Assembly (NCBI GenBank): GCA_028713325.1
Contig: JAQTON010000001.1
Coordinates: 1 to 64,000, forward strand
Direction of reading: 5' to 3'
DNA from: Candidatus Altimarinota bacterium
GTDB taxonomy: Bacteria > Patescibacteriota > Gracilibacteria > BD1-5 > UBA2023
DNA length: 64,000 nucleotides
The notes beneath the pieces were generated by a model. That model searched no databases. It had not been told where the DNA came from and saw only the letters and a list, made by a program, of their open reading frames with translations. Position numbers and translations under genes: made by a program. Each line of letters starts with the position of its first letter. The first letter of the stretch is position 1. This document shows positions 1 through 9,361 of this stretch, piece after piece.

Positions 1-110
1 GGTGTTTAATACGCGTGAGGTATACCTGTTCCCATCCCGAACACAGAAGTCAAGCCACGTCGTGCCTATGGTACTGCATTTCATGATGTGGGAGAGTCGG
101 TAAACGCCAA
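1..110 (+). rRNA. rrf: 5S ribosomal RNA (5' end at or just before window start)
   Basis: The first seven bases (ggtgttt) pair with aaacgcc at 102-108 to form helix I. The core cccgaacacagaagtcaagcc matches the conserved loop B/C region of bacterial 5S rRNA, and gggagagtcgg matches the helix IV/V side. Length is about 110 nt, as usual. It is followed directly by tRNA-Arg, so this is the tail of an rRNA operon whose 16S and 23S genes lie upstream of the window. Confidence 0.93.
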
Positions 111-148
111 GACAGTGAGGAGAAAGAGAAAACCTCTACTACTACCCA

Positions 149-225
149 GCCCGGGTAGCTCAGTTGGATAGAGCAGCAGCCTTCTAAGCTGAAGGTCGTG
201 GGTTCGATTCCCGCTCCGGGCACCA
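149..225 (+). tRNA. tRNA-Arg(TCT)
   Basis: Full cloverleaf with acceptor stem GCCCGGG (149-155) pairing with TCCGGGC, a D-arm GCTCAGTTGGATAGAGC, anticodon loop CTTCTAA with anticodon TCT at 183-185, a T-arm with GGTTCGATTCC, and an encoded CCA end. It lies 40 nt after the 5S rRNA and is probably co-transcribed with it. Confidence 0.95.
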
Positions 226-520
226 TTGAATTTTTATAGGAGGTTCTACCCTAAAGGTATGAATTTCCGCCATTTTTGGAGATGACAGTCAGTTTTTTGG
301 TTGTCAACGGCAAGGGCAAGCGTGGTCTCAAATAGAGATCGGTTCTTAGTATCGGTGCGAATCCTTCTTGTGCGGTCGTAACTTCGGGATGACCACCCAT
401 CAGGGAATTCCTAATGATATTATACTGGTTATCAAACTGTTTTCGAGACTTGATCTTCCTCCCGTGTCTATTTCGGTAGACTCTCCAATCCTATTCGCTT
501 CCCATCACGGGAAGCACCTC
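226..520 (+). other. Structured 295-nt spacer between two tRNA genes, unidentified
   Basis: There is no convincing reading frame on either strand, with or without TGA as sense. The stretch is rich in potential helices: GGTCGT/ATGACC around an AACTTCGGG loop near 364-384, and a perfect 7-bp hairpin GCTTCCC/GGGAAGC at 497-515 just before tRNA-Val. It shows no RNase P, tmRNA, SRP or 6S signature that I recognise. It may be a processed spacer of the rRNA-tRNA transcript or a distinct ncRNA. Confidence 0.4.
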
Positions 521-597
521 GGGTGATTAGCTCAGCTGGTTAGAGCATCTGCCTTACAAGCAGGGGGTCATAGGTTCGAATCCTATATTACCCACCA
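521..597 (+). tRNA. tRNA-Val(TAC)
   Basis: Acceptor stem GGGTGAT pairs with ATTACCC. D-arm GCTCAGCTGGTTAGAGC, anticodon loop CTTACAA with TAC at 555-557, T-loop GGTTCGAATCC and an encoded CCA. It closely matches bacterial tRNA-Val(UAC). A terminator follows after 10 nt, which closes the rRNA-tRNA transcription unit. Confidence 0.95.
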
Positions 598-607
598 TTT
601 GGATTTC

Positions 608-642
608 AAAATACCCTCGTCGCAAGACGGGGGTATTTTTAA
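608..642 (+). terminator. Rho-independent terminator of the rRNA-tRNA operon
   Basis: AAATACCC...GGGTATTT stem with an extra CGTC/GACG inner stem around a GCAA tetraloop, followed by a T-tract. Confidence 0.88.
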
Positions 643-775
643 GTCCAAATATTGAATAGGATTCGAAGTCACAGCGATACCAACGACGAAGGAGTTGGGG
701 AAAGAATGCCCTGAATGACATCCTTCGTTACAAGGAGTTTTTCTGTAGCTTTGCGAAAGAAAAAAGAATCCTACA

Positions 776-2857
776 TTAGTAACAAGAGACTGGATCCCCG
801 CGTTCGCGAGGATGACGATAATCCCTACTTTCCCCTTTCCCTATCATCGCAATCGCGAGATGGATATCGAAATACCGAATATCTTTCCGCCCTTCCGCCT
901 CAAGTACATCCTTGATTTCGCGAAGTTTCTCCGCTTTGCCGTCGAATTTCTTTTCGATAATATCCCGAGCATATTCGATGTTTTCCAAAACGGTGAGTTT
1001 GCTGACTTCTTCAAGAGTGATAGTGCCTCGTCCGTAGAGTTTAGCGATATGGGCCTCGATGGTCTGGGTAGTGACCCCGCGCTCGTCTGCAATGGCGGAG
1101 AGGTTCTTCTGTTCTCGAAAGAGTCGGAGAGTTTCCTCGTAGGTATCTGTTTTCTGACTTTGCCCCACTTGTTTCTCCTTGCGTTTCCTTATTTCTTTTT
1201 TCTCCGTGGTATAGTCCGGTTTCTTGCGAATCACTCCTTTCTTCTGGTCTATACAGTAGTCGCACATTCCGCAATTTCTCGGGAGTTTTTCAAGATCGGT
1301 GATGTCGGAAAAATAATTCAGGATGAATCGTTTGCGACATTGCGGAGTAAAGAGGAGTTTTTTTATGGCAATGAGTTTGCTCGTGGATTCACTCTTGAGC
1401 ATATTTTGGTGCGCCCAATCTATGGGGATATACTGATGCGCTCTCTTCTCTTTCAGAAGAGTGATCCCTTTTCCCCGAAATCCTGCGGTTGAATCTTTTT
1501 CTCCGTCTATTCCGCGACTGACTATTTTGTATTTTTCGAGTATTTTTATAATGGATCCCACTTTCATATCCGTTCCGATCCCGCTCTCGTGACCCATAGC
1601 GGCATAGGTTTTCTCTATAGTCTTCCCTTTTCATTCCCCATCTTTCAGATCTTCATAGAGATAATCGTAAAATTCCAGTATCTCCTCCTGTCATGGATTG
1701 CCATTCTCCACGAAGAACTCCTGTATCTTCGTATCGGCAAAACTCGCGAGGATGACGGCGATACTCATCTTGCCATCGCGTCCCGCACGTCCGATTTCCT
1801 GGTAGTACCCTTCGACGCTTCCCGGGAGATTGTAATGGATGACGAACCGTATGTTTTTTTTGTCGATTCCCATTCCGAAAGCATTGGTGGCGACCACGAC
1901 ACGGGTAGTATCGTCCATAAAATCATTCTGTCCAAGTTCACGACTCGTATTGTCCATGCTTCCGGTATATTTCCCCACACTCACTCCTCGGGATTTGAGG
2001 TAATTATATACCTCTTCCACATTCTTGATGGAGGCGGCATAGACGATACCGCTTCCGGGAGTTTTTGCGATAATGTCCGCCACTTTTTCAAGTTTTTCTT
2101 CTTTTTTGGGTATTTCTCGTACAAGCATGACGATATTTTTTCGATCGAATCCATAGATGAATTCCTGCACCCGATCAAGTCCCAATCGATCCATGATGTC
2201 GCCACGAACTTTCTTGGTAGCGGTTGCGGTGAGAGCGATGATGGGGATAGTATGGTTTTCGGAGGGATTGCTTTCGAAGCTTTCGTCTCCCTCTTCTTCA
2301 TACGAGGAAGACTCCCGTTCTCACGGAAATGACATATTTTTTCATCCTTGATTCCTGAGGCTTTTTATAAAATCCTTGATCTTCATATAGCTCGGACGGA
2401 AATCATGCCCCCACTGACTCACACAATGAGCTTCGTCTATGGCAACGAGACTCACTTTCACATTTCTGATGACATTCAAAAATTCTTCGTTATGAAGTCG
2501 TTCCGGTGCGATATAAACAAACTTGATGGGATTCTCTCCGGGATACCGAATCTCTTCCAGAATATCGCGTTGTTCCTGAGGAGATATGGTCGAATTGATG
2601 CACACGGAAGCGATTCCCCGCTCACGAAGCTTGTCGATCTGATCCTTCATGAGAGAGATGAGGGGAGATATGACGATAGCGATTCCATCCAAGGCTATAC
2701 CCGGAATCTGATAGGTCAAACTTTTACCACCGCCCGTGGGCATAAACACCATGGTATTGTGTCAGGATACAATACTCTTGATAATATCCTCTTGTCCTTC
2801 GCGAAAGTCCTCCAGATCGAAGGTCTTTTGAAGAATGGAGCGGATATTTATGGACAT
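776..2857 (-). CDS. recQ: ATP-dependent DNA helicase RecQ
   Basis: This 693-residue superfamily 2 helicase unwinds DNA 3' to 5' in recombinational repair. Three standard-code fragments join through in-frame TGA codons read as Gly. In order it shows an N-terminal helicase start (about 5-35), Walker A MPTGGGKS, DEAH in VAIDEAHCVSQWGHDFRP, motif III ALTATAT, a helicase C domain with AFGMGIDK and QEIGRAGRDG, then a RecQ zinc-binding CxxCxxC in NCGMCDYC and a winged-helix tail. The start at 2857 gives the expected N-terminus (LQKTFxLxxFREGQ); the Gly before HNTMVFMPTG is a TGA. The last 15 or so residues (RHPRERGDP) are encoded by a dispersed repeat, so the C-terminus may have been extended or replaced. 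No operon partner is adjacent. Confidence 0.95.
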
Positions 2858-3071
2858 GAAATCAGAGGGGAAAAGATAGACGCGTATCATATCGATTTCA
2901 GGCGAGAATCAAAATTTTATATTTCATTTTTTTGCTTTTTACAAACTTTTCTGTTATATTTTTTGCCGGTTATGATTTTTGAGATGAGGTATCGGTACCC
3001 TTTTTAAGTACTGGTACCATATTTTATATTTGAAAGACCGTGAAGAAAGAGTGAAGAGACCGAGGAATCAT

Positions 3072-3098
3072 TTGACTTTATACTCTTTTCTATATAAT
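3072..3098 (+). promoter_or_regulatory. Promoter for the SLH surface protein
   Basis: TTGACT at 3072-3077 and TATAAT at 3093-3098, spaced 15 bp. It lies about 345 bp before the SLH-protein start, so the mRNA would have a long 5' leader. Confidence 0.65.
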
Positions 3099-3194
3099 CA
3101 CCCGTACTGATACCCAGATTCTCTCGTGTTTCAGAAGTTCTTTAACATCCTATATATAACTAAATATTCTCTGTTTTAGCGTGCATCCTTGCTG

Positions 3195-3325
3195 TGAACC
3201 GTAACAAGAGGAAGTGATGATGGAAAATTCAATTCTCCGTTATTCTTCCTCTTGTTATGTAAATAACAGAGGTTAAAGCTTTAACTTCGTAGGTAAGTCC
3301 GCAAGACCCCTACACTAATCTTCTC
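3195..3325 (+). promoter_or_regulatory. Structured 5' leader of the SLH protein mRNA
   Basis: A 13-bp perfect stem pairs 3202-3214 (taacaagaggaag) with 3244-3256, with an inner GGA/TCC-AATT stem in its loop. A TTAAAGCTTTAA palindrome follows, then nested stems GTAGG/CCTAC and GTC/GAC around a CGCAA loop near 3290-3313. It does not match a riboswitch class I know. It may be an mRNA-stabilising or regulatory leader for an abundant protein. The rest of the 2858-3443 gap is AT-rich, with no gene seen. Confidence 0.5.
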
Positions 3326-3443
3326 TATTTATAGATCTCATATCATGAGACGCTCGTCCGCAGAACTTGCCATTATGATGGAAAGAAATATAAAAAAAGA
3401 AAAAGACACCTGACACTTTTTATCTTTTAACTCACAGTTTTCT

Positions 3444-6400
3444 ATGAGTATTCTTTTAAAGAAAGTTACGTCTGCTGTAAGTGTGGTTGCTATCGTTGCA
3501 TCTGCTATGAGCTCAACGCTTGTTGCTAATGCCGCTAGTACATTCACTCCTTACGCTGACGCACTTGCTACTGCTGGTATTATTGCTAAGCAATCTACTG
3601 AAGCAGGATATAATCTCGGTAATAATGTAACTCGAGCTGAAATGGCTAAAGTTGCTGTAAACATTAAGGGAGTAACCGTAACTGAATGTACTGGTAAAGT
3701 ATTTTCTGACGTTACTTCTGCAATTGGTGACCTTTGCGGATACGTAGAGGCTGCTGCTACTGCTAATCTTGTTAACAAGATTGCTTCTAAGTTTCGTCCT
3801 ATGGACCTCGTAACTCGTGCTGAAATGCTCAAGATGCTCCTTTCTGCAAAGGGTATCGCTGCTACAGACGAGGATCAAGGATTCCAGGATCTTGGTACTG
3901 ACGCTAGTTTGAATGGATTTATTAATGCCGCTGCTAAGGCTGGTATTATTAACAAGGGTCTTCTCTTCAATCCAAACAACACGGCATCTCGTGGAGAAGC
4001 ATTCAAGGTAGCTGCTAATTCAGCTGGTCTTACTACTACTGCTACTGCAGAAACTGGTGATGATCTTAACCTTGGTGACCTCTTCGGAGACACTACTGAC
4101 ACTACTACTGGAACTACTACAACTACTACTACTGGAACTACTACTACAACTACTGTTGTAGCTGCTGGTGATCTTGAAGTAGCACTTAGTCCTACTTCTC
4201 CTGGTGCTAAATCTATTCCTCAAGCTGGAACTGTATCTTTTGGTACATTTGATTTCACTGCTGGTGGTTCTGATATTTCTCTTAACACTGTTAAGATGAA
4301 TAGAGGAGGTCTTGGAAGTCGTACAGATGTTAATCGTGTATGGATGGAAAAGAATGGAATGAGAGTCTCTGGAAGACAATCTGTAGGAAGTGATGGTACA
4401 GTATTTGTAACATTCTCCCCTGCTCTTGTTGTTAAGGCTGGTTCTACTGAATCTCTTGACCTTGTAGTTTCTATGAGTGGTGCTAGTAATTCACAACACG
4501 TGTTTACTATTGCTTCTGCTTCAGATGTAACTTCATCTGCTGCTGCTGTTAAGGGAACTTTCCCAGTTTCTACTGCTAGTATGACAACTACTTCTTACAC
4601 TGTAACTCCAGTTCTATTCTCTACTGGAGGTACTACATCTACTTACCGAGTAGGTGATACAGGTGTAGAACTTGGTCAATTCAAACTTCGAAATGATGCA
4701 ACTGATGATAAGTCAGTTACATTCAAGGCTATTAGTCTTCGAAATGATGGTACTGGTGATATGGCTAAAAACCTTACAAACCTTGCTATCTACAAGAACG
4801 GTGCTAAGATTTCAACTGCTGCTGTTGTTGACGGTAAAAACGTTACCTTCACAGTAAATGATTCTGTAGCTTTTGGTCGACAAGAAACTTACTATATTCG
4901 AGCTGATATTGCTTCTGTTGATAATACAACTGGAAACACATATCAATTCTCTCTTCGTTTCTCAGATGATCTTAATGTTACTGAAGCATTGACTGGATTC
5001 AAATCTACTGTTAATGGAGTTACTTCAAGCGTAAGTCTTGTTTCTTACTCTGTAAGTGGTGGAGATGTGATTCTTAGTAAGTCTACGACTGCACCAAGTT
5101 CACAAACTGTTGCTCCTGGTACAAACGATGTAGTTCTTCTTTCTGCAGATCTTGCAGTAGCTCAACCAGTAAATCTTCAGGATCTTGCTGTTACGCTTAA
5201 TACTACTGGATTCTCTGGTGCTACTGCTGGTGATCTTTCTCATGATTTCAGCTCACTTAAGTTAGTGGTTGGAGGACAGACTGTATCTACATTTACTCCA
5301 TCCGCTTCAACTACGAGTTCATTCACGTTTGAAGGTACAGTAACTGTAAGTAAATCTACGACTATCCAAATTCTTGGAAATGTTCGATCTGGTGCTACTG
5401 GTAAATATAAACTTAATGATGTGGCTCTTTCTGCTTTCTCTATTAAAGAATATGCAGTTAATGGAAATACTATCCAATCAGCTCAGATTGTTGGTTCTTC
5501 AAACGGAGTAAGTACAACTATCGGTTCTGCTACTCTTACTCTTACACGAAATGACGGTGTTGCTGATCAGGCTCTTACTATCGGTTCGACATCTCAAACT
5601 CTTATGCAATTTGCTATGAGAGCAAACGATGTTTCTGACGTAACAGTTACGAAGTTAACATTCGGTACAGGGGCTGGTTCTTCTGGTTCTCTTAATACTA
5701 CAAATGTTACTAATGTACAACTCGTTGTAAATGGAGTAGTTGCTTCTACAAAGAGTATGTCTACTGGTGTTGCTGATTTCAATGACATCAATATTAAGAT
5801 TCTAAAGAATACAGACGCTACTGTTAAGGTAGTTGCTAACTTCTCTACGGCTCTTACTTCTGGTGAACAGTTTAAGGTGGCACTTCAGTCTGTTGAGGCA
5901 CGAGATTCAAATAGTCTCACTCTCGGTACAGCTGCGGTTACTACTCTTCCTGTTACTGGAGTACTCTACACATTTGTAGGTGCTGGAACTGCTACATTGA
6001 CACAAAATTCTGCTACTCCAAATGCTGCTGTTCTTACAGCATCTGCTGTTGAAACGGAAGTGGCTCGTTATACACTTGCTGCTACTAATGATGCACTTCA
6101 ATTGACTGATCTTTATGTTTACAATACTGGAACTGCTGATCTTTCTTCTCGAATTAAGACTATCGGTCTCTACGATGTAAATGGTACTAAGCTTGCTGGA
6201 GGTTCTGTTCTTGGAACTGGAACTGTACAGTTCTCTCTTGGTTCTACTTCATCATTTGTTGTTGCGAAGAATACATCTAACTCAGTAGTTGTTGTTAAGG
6301 CTTCCTTCAATGACATTACTGACGGAGCACAAGATGCAACGTCACTTCAGCTTGCTGTTGGTACACTTGCTGGTGTTACTGTAGTTGACGGTACTAATAA

Positions 6401-6941
6401 TGGGGTACGACTTGTATCTCAGAGTACTGGAAATACTGCTACTGGAACTACTGCTACTGCAGCTATTTCTAAGACAAGTCTTCTTGTACGATCTAAACCA
6501 GTTATCGCTGTAAGCGGAGCTGCTACTAACTCTACTCATACATTCACTGTTACTGCTGATGCTAATAACCGAATTACTCTTTCTGGAGTAACTCTTACAT
6601 TGGCTAACCCAGTAAATGGTCCTACTTCGTTTATCCTCTATAAGGATCAACAAGTTACTGGAAATGAAGTGGCTACAGGAACTATTGCTTCATCTGGAGC
6701 AACTGTAACTCTTACTCTTCCTTTGAGTACACAGGTAGAAATTTCTGCTGGAAGTACAAAGACATTTATTCTTGAAGTTAATGGTGCTACTACTGTAGCT
6801 GTTAACTCTAAGAGAATCATGAAGGTTACAGACATTAGTTACATCGATATGATGAATACTGGTGCTAACGTAACTATTTCTAGTATTCTTAATTACTCTA
6901 ATGTTGGTCTTCCAACTTCAGAATCTACTTTCAACTACTAA
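3444..6941 (+). CDS. Large SLH-domain S-layer-like surface protein
   Basis: This 1165-residue secreted protein has a signal peptide (about 1-31, ending VANAAS) and three S-layer homology motifs near residues 33-75, 85-135 and 145-195 (TRAEMAK, TRAEMLK, SRGEAFK). A Thr-Gly-Asp linker near 205-240 is almost pure TTT/TTG. A long array of beta-sandwich-like repeats follows, rich in Ser, Thr and Val. SLH domains normally bind cell-wall polymers, so this is probably the surface-layer or main envelope protein. It has no TGA codon and a narrow codon set (GCT, ACT, GTA, GGA), the sign of very high expression. A strong promoter, a long leader and a terminator make it a single-gene unit. Confidence 0.9.
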   Translation: MSILLKKVTSAVSVVAIVASAMSSTLVANAASTFTPYADALATAGIIAKQSTEAGYNLGNNVTRAEMAKVAVNIKGVTVTECTGKVFSDVTSAIGDLCGYVEAAATANLVNKIASKFRPMDLVTRAEMLKMLLSAKGIAATDEDQGFQDLGTDASLNGFINAAAKAGIINKGLLFNPNNTASRGEAFKVAANSAGLTTTATAETGDDLNLGDLFGDTTDTTTGTTTTTTTGTTTTTTVVAAGDLEVALSPTSPGAKSIPQAGTVSFGTFDFTAGGSDISLNTVKMNRGGLGSRTDVNRVWMEKNGMRVSGRQSVGSDGTVFVTFSPALVVKAGSTESLDLVVSMSGASNSQHVFTIASASDVTSSAAAVKGTFPVSTASMTTTSYTVTPVLFSTGGTTSTYRVGDTGVELGQFKLRNDATDDKSVTFKAISLRNDGTGDMAKNLTNLAIYKNGAKISTAAVVDGKNVTFTVNDSVAFGRQETYYIRADIASVDNTTGNTYQFSLRFSDDLNVTEALTGFKSTVNGVTSSVSLVSYSVSGGDVILSKSTTAPSSQTVAPGTNDVVLLSADLAVAQPVNLQDLAVTLNTTGFSGATAGDLSHDFSSLKLVVGGQTVSTFTPSASTTSSFTFEGTVTVSKSTTIQILGNVRSGATGKYKLNDVALSAFSIKEYAVNGNTIQSAQIVGSSNGVSTTIGSATLTLTRNDGVADQALTIGSTSQTLMQFAMRANDVSDVTVTKLTFGTGAGSSGSLNTTNVTNVQLVVNGVVASTKSMSTGVADFNDINIKILKNTDATVKVVANFSTALTSGEQFKVALQSVEARDSNSLTLGTAAVTTLPVTGVLYTFVGAGTATLTQNSATPNAAVLTASAVETEVARYTLAATNDALQLTDLYVYNTGTADLSSRIKTIGLYDVNGTKLAGGSVLGTGTVQFSLGSTSSFVVAKNTSNSVVVVKASFNDITDGAQDATSLQLAVGTLAGVTVVDGTNNGVRLVSQSTGNTATGTTATAAISKTSLLVRSKPVIAVSGAATNSTHTFTVTADANNRITLSGVTLTLANPVNGPTSFILYKDQQVTGNEVATGTIASSGATVTLTLPLSTQVEISAGSTKTFILEVNGATTVAVNSKRIMKVTDISYIDMMNTGANVTISSILNYSNVGLPTSESTFNY

Positions 6942-6978
6942 TCGTTTAGTATCTGAAATAATTCAGAGAGTTATTCTC

Positions 6979-7010
6979 AAAACCCCCTCCAAATGGAGGG
7001 GGTTTTGTTT
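6979..7010 (+). terminator. Rho-independent terminator after the SLH gene
   Basis: AAAACCCCCTCC-AAAT-GGAGGGGGTTTT stem-loop followed by TGTTTTG. Confidence 0.92.
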
Positions 7011-7084
7011 TGTGGAAAGAGTTTTGTTTTTTGTCGATTCTGGATATAATATCGGCAGATACTGTATATTTTTTCTTTCTCTCC

Positions 7085-8203
7085 ATGAATATCTTCATTT
7101 TCCGTATCGGGTTTTTCTCGTTACTTTCAATCCTCTATTTTTTCTCATCCGTCTCGGCTTTGAGTGTTTCTTTACAGGATGCAAAGACCTATCACCCAAA
7201 CCAAGGAGAACAGACGATAACCCCGCTTACGATTACTTTTGATCGCGATAATGAAACATCGAGTGGTTCGTATCTGACTTTGAGCTTGCCAACTGAAGCG
7301 AATATCCGCTTCAGTTCAAAAAATATCCATTCGGTTACTATCTCGGGAACAGGTTCTGACAAAATCGCTGCGAGTGGAAGTGTTCTTCCGGATCTTCTTC
7401 ATATCCGCTTCCCCCTCACCTCAGTACTCATGAAATGAGATTCTCTCGTTTTTACTGGAATTCAAGTGATTATCTACTACAAACAGGATTCGTTTCGTTC
7501 TATCGGTGTGGACATAAATGGTGATGGAATGATTGAAAGCGAATCTGTAAATGGTCTCAGGGTAGATGATCTGTATGTGTACCAGGACACTCTTTCTCCA
7601 GCTGAAATGATGAACTTTACTTGAGTGATAAAAGATAATATCCTGACGATGAGCGGAAGTCTTCCATGAGACGTAGATCTACAGGCAGTGGAAGTGAATT
7701 ATCTTGACGGAAGTGGATTGAGCGTAAGGACGGACTTTATCCAAGGAAGTATTGTAGGGCATACACATCTGATTCCTAATGGGACAAATTCTATTCGAGT
7801 GAGAACGGTTGATTATCGTGCGAACTATTCCTCAGGTATAGCCTATCCAATAAGTTTGTTTGCGGAGGGGACTCTTCCTGCCATATCAACTTCGTCTTGA
7901 TCTACGAGTTCTGGTACTACCACTGTTACTAGTTCTGGAATGACTGAGTCAATGATTATTACAAAGACCGGAAAAATATTGTTCTTATTTAAAAGCTCTC
8001 GTTTCTCTGCCTTTGCTCTTCGTCTTGATGTTCTTACAGATAGGAAAGTTATAAAACTTGGAGAAAGTGTCCGTGAAAGAGTAATGATTATTCGAAATGG
8101 AATTATCCAAGTTCTTTTGGATTATGAGGTTGGAGCGGTAGGGAAAAGTGAAGCGATTACGAAGCTGAGTCGGTTGATTGGAGAGTTTAATGGAATTAAA
8201 TAG
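7085..8203 (+). CDS. Secreted protein of unknown function with a DxNxDG motif
   Basis: A 372-residue product assembled by reading several TGA codons as Gly. The N-terminus is a signal peptide (start at 7085, hydrophobic to about residue 25, SVSALS cleavage region). The middle is beta-rich; a calcium-binding-like DINGDG lies near residue 145. A Ser/Thr/Gly linker near 275-290 leads to a basic, helical C-terminal domain of about 85 residues. An upstream in-frame ATG at 7010 is less likely because 7085 gives a clean signal peptide. It follows the SLH gene and may be another envelope or adhesion component. I do not recognise the family. Confidence 0.75.
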
Positions 8204-8217
8204 AAGTTTCCTTATTC

Positions 8218-8277
8218 CGTAAGGTATAAAGTTCAAAAAATCCCCCGAAGTCCGAAAGGACGACGGGGGATTTTTTG
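8218..8277 (+). terminator. TA-array repeat R1: terminator repeat at the left boundary
   Basis: Rho-independent terminator with stem CCCCCGaaGTCC-gaaa-GGACgaCGGGGG and a T-tract. It is the first of seven near-identical copies between 8218 and 11660. About 20 extra bases on its left (cgtaaggtataaagttc) recur only at copy R7, the other end of the array. Confidence 0.88.
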
Positions 8278-8299
8278 TGTTTGCTTTTTGGTGAGAAAT

Positions 8300-8375
8300 G
8301 AGACCGGTCTCAATCTTCTTGGACTCTCAGAGAGAGATTTGAGGACAGAGGTTTCTTCATGAGGAGACCGATCTC
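8300..8375 (+). promoter_or_regulatory. Putative paired operators of TA module 1
   Basis: Two near-identical palindromes, GAGACCGGTCTC at 8300-8311 and GAGACCGATCTC at 8364-8375, lie 64 bp apart just upstream of the module 1 promoter. A related palindrome, GAAACCGGTTTC, lies upstream of module 5, whose antitoxin is homologous. This suggests binding sites for autoregulation. Confidence 0.55.
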
Positions 8376-8397
8376 TTTTGAGGAGAGAGAAAAACTT

Positions 8398-8425
8398 TTT
8401 GTGTTTCCAGTGGTTTGGGTATAAT
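8398..8425 (+). promoter_or_regulatory. Promoter of TA module 1
   Basis: TATAAT at 8420-8425 with a weak TTTGTG -35 region about 16 bp upstream. The block from the -35 region to the downstream TTTATAAATAACTT recurs almost unchanged before modules 4 and 5. Confidence 0.6.
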
Positions 8426-8455
8426 GAAGAGGATTTATAAATAACTTTTGAAATT

Positions 8456-8644
8456 ATGGCACAGATTCTTGATAAAACACGTAGTATAGTACTGGTAAAA
8501 TTTAGCACCAGTGAATTTAAAAGACTTCATTCATTTATAGACGATGATAAAAAAGAACAATTACTCAGACTCGCAGAGGATACAGAAGTAAATGGGGTGG
8601 AATTTAGAAGTTCAAAAGAGATGTTTGAATATCTTAATAAATAA
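8456..8644 (+). CDS. Antitoxin of TA module 1 (MAQILD family)
   Basis: A 62-residue acidic protein starting MAQILD and containing VLVKFSTSEFK, with an acidic, toxin-wrapping C-terminal half. It ends 3 bp before a YafQ-type toxin, the usual antitoxin-first order. It is homologous to the module 5 antitoxin at 11172, which shares MAQILD and LVKFS. The family is not one I can name. Function is inferred from size, charge and neighbour. Confidence 0.72.
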   Translation: MAQILDKTRSIVLVKFSTSEFKRLHSFIDDDKKEQLLRLAEDTEVNGVEFRSSKEMFEYLNK

Positions 8645-8647
8645 AAT

Positions 8648-8926
8648 ATGTCTCTCTACACACTAAAGCTCTCCTCCCGATTTAAGAGTGATTATAAGAA
8701 ACTTAAAAACAATAAACGTTTCATTCAAGAGTTTGAGAGAGTAATAGGCTTACTTGAGAATTGAGAAAGACTCGAAAAGAAATATCGCGATCATAATTTA
8801 GAAGGGAAATTATCCAATCTCAGAGAGTGCCATGTATTTCCTGATATTCTTCTTGTATATAAGTTATTAGATAAAGAGTTAATCTTGCAGTTATTGCGAG
8901 TTGGTTCTCATAGTGAAATATTTTAA
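8648..8926 (+). CDS. YafQ/RelE-type mRNA interferase toxin (module 1)
   Basis: A 92-residue RelE-superfamily toxin, expected to cut mRNA on the ribosome. The signature is the C-terminal half: LEGKLSNLRECHVFPDILLVYK followed by LLRVGSHSEIF, matching YafQ (RECHxxPDxLLxY and a final HSxxF). One internal TGA (after LLEN) must be read as Gly, so the standard code sees a broken gene. It starts 3 bp after the antitoxin stop and is followed by terminator repeat R2. Confidence 0.88.
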
Positions 8927-8930
8927 CTCT

Positions 8931-8988
8931 CCCCGAAGGGGCAAAAAATCCCCCGAAGTCCTGAAAGGACGACGGGGGATTTTTTGTG
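8931..8988 (+). terminator. TA-array repeat R2 (terminator)
   Basis: A small hairpin CCCCGAAGGGG at 8931-8941 precedes the shared CCCCCG/CGGGGG terminator (8946-8986). The following 30 bp (gtcgagagaggaggtcgataaaaatc) are repeated after R5. Confidence 0.87.
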
Positions 8989-9037
8989 TCGAGAGAGGAG
9001 GTCGATAAAAATCTTTTTGATTTTCTGAAATTTTGTA

Positions 9038-9128
9038 TATAATACTCATGTTCTTCCACTTGAACCGTTGGAAGTACGGGGTTAAAGAAATAATGTCGAA
9101 AAAAGAGGCTCTGATCAGCCTCTTTTTT
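9038..9128 (+). ncRNA. Possible small RNA with its own promoter and terminator
   Basis: TATAAT at 9038-9043 would start a transcript near 9050. It folds into a CTTCCA/TGGAAG hairpin (about 9052-9073) and ends in a terminator AGAGGCT-ctgatc-AGCCTCT with a T-run at 9099-9128. A leaderless 33-codon frame starting at 9048 overlaps it but runs through the terminator, so an RNA is the simpler reading. Confidence 0.42.
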
Positions 9129-9316
9129 CTTTTGACTAAAACCCGATAATGAGCTCTAGTTTCACTATCCAGATGGATAGAGTGAACCGTACTTTCATAA
9201 TGAAAGGGGGTTAAGGAGTAAAGTACCCCTTCCTCTTCCGAGAAAGAGGCGCAAGCAGTATATGGAAAAGAATATAATCGCCAAATCTTTTGCCGAACAG
9301 GATAGTACTCAAAATA
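9129..9316 (+). other. Non-coding part of the R2-R3 cassette
   Basis: No credible gene is seen here. The sequence holds a strong hairpin TTCACTATCC/GGATAGAGTGAA near 9158-9186, a GTACTTTC/GAAAG hairpin, and a GGGG...CCCC pairing around AGTAAAGTA. This is the only interval between array repeats that lacks a toxin-antitoxin pair. Confidence 0.4.
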
Positions 9317-9359
9317 GAACCCCCGAAGTCCGAAAGGACGACGGGGGATTTTTTGTGTT
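9317..9359 (+). terminator. TA-array repeat R3 (terminator)
   Basis: Same CCCCCGaaGTCC-gaaa-GGACgaCGGGGG stem with TTTTTT as the other copies, here without the small CCCCGAAGGGG hairpin on its left. Confidence 0.86.
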
Positions 9360-9361
9360 TG

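Noticed and set aside
776-2857. recQ and many other genes as pseudogenes broken by TGA stops
   Set aside because: Every break is exactly TGA, in frame, usually at a glycine position; there are no frameshifts and no internal TAA or TAG. Recoding explains all of them.
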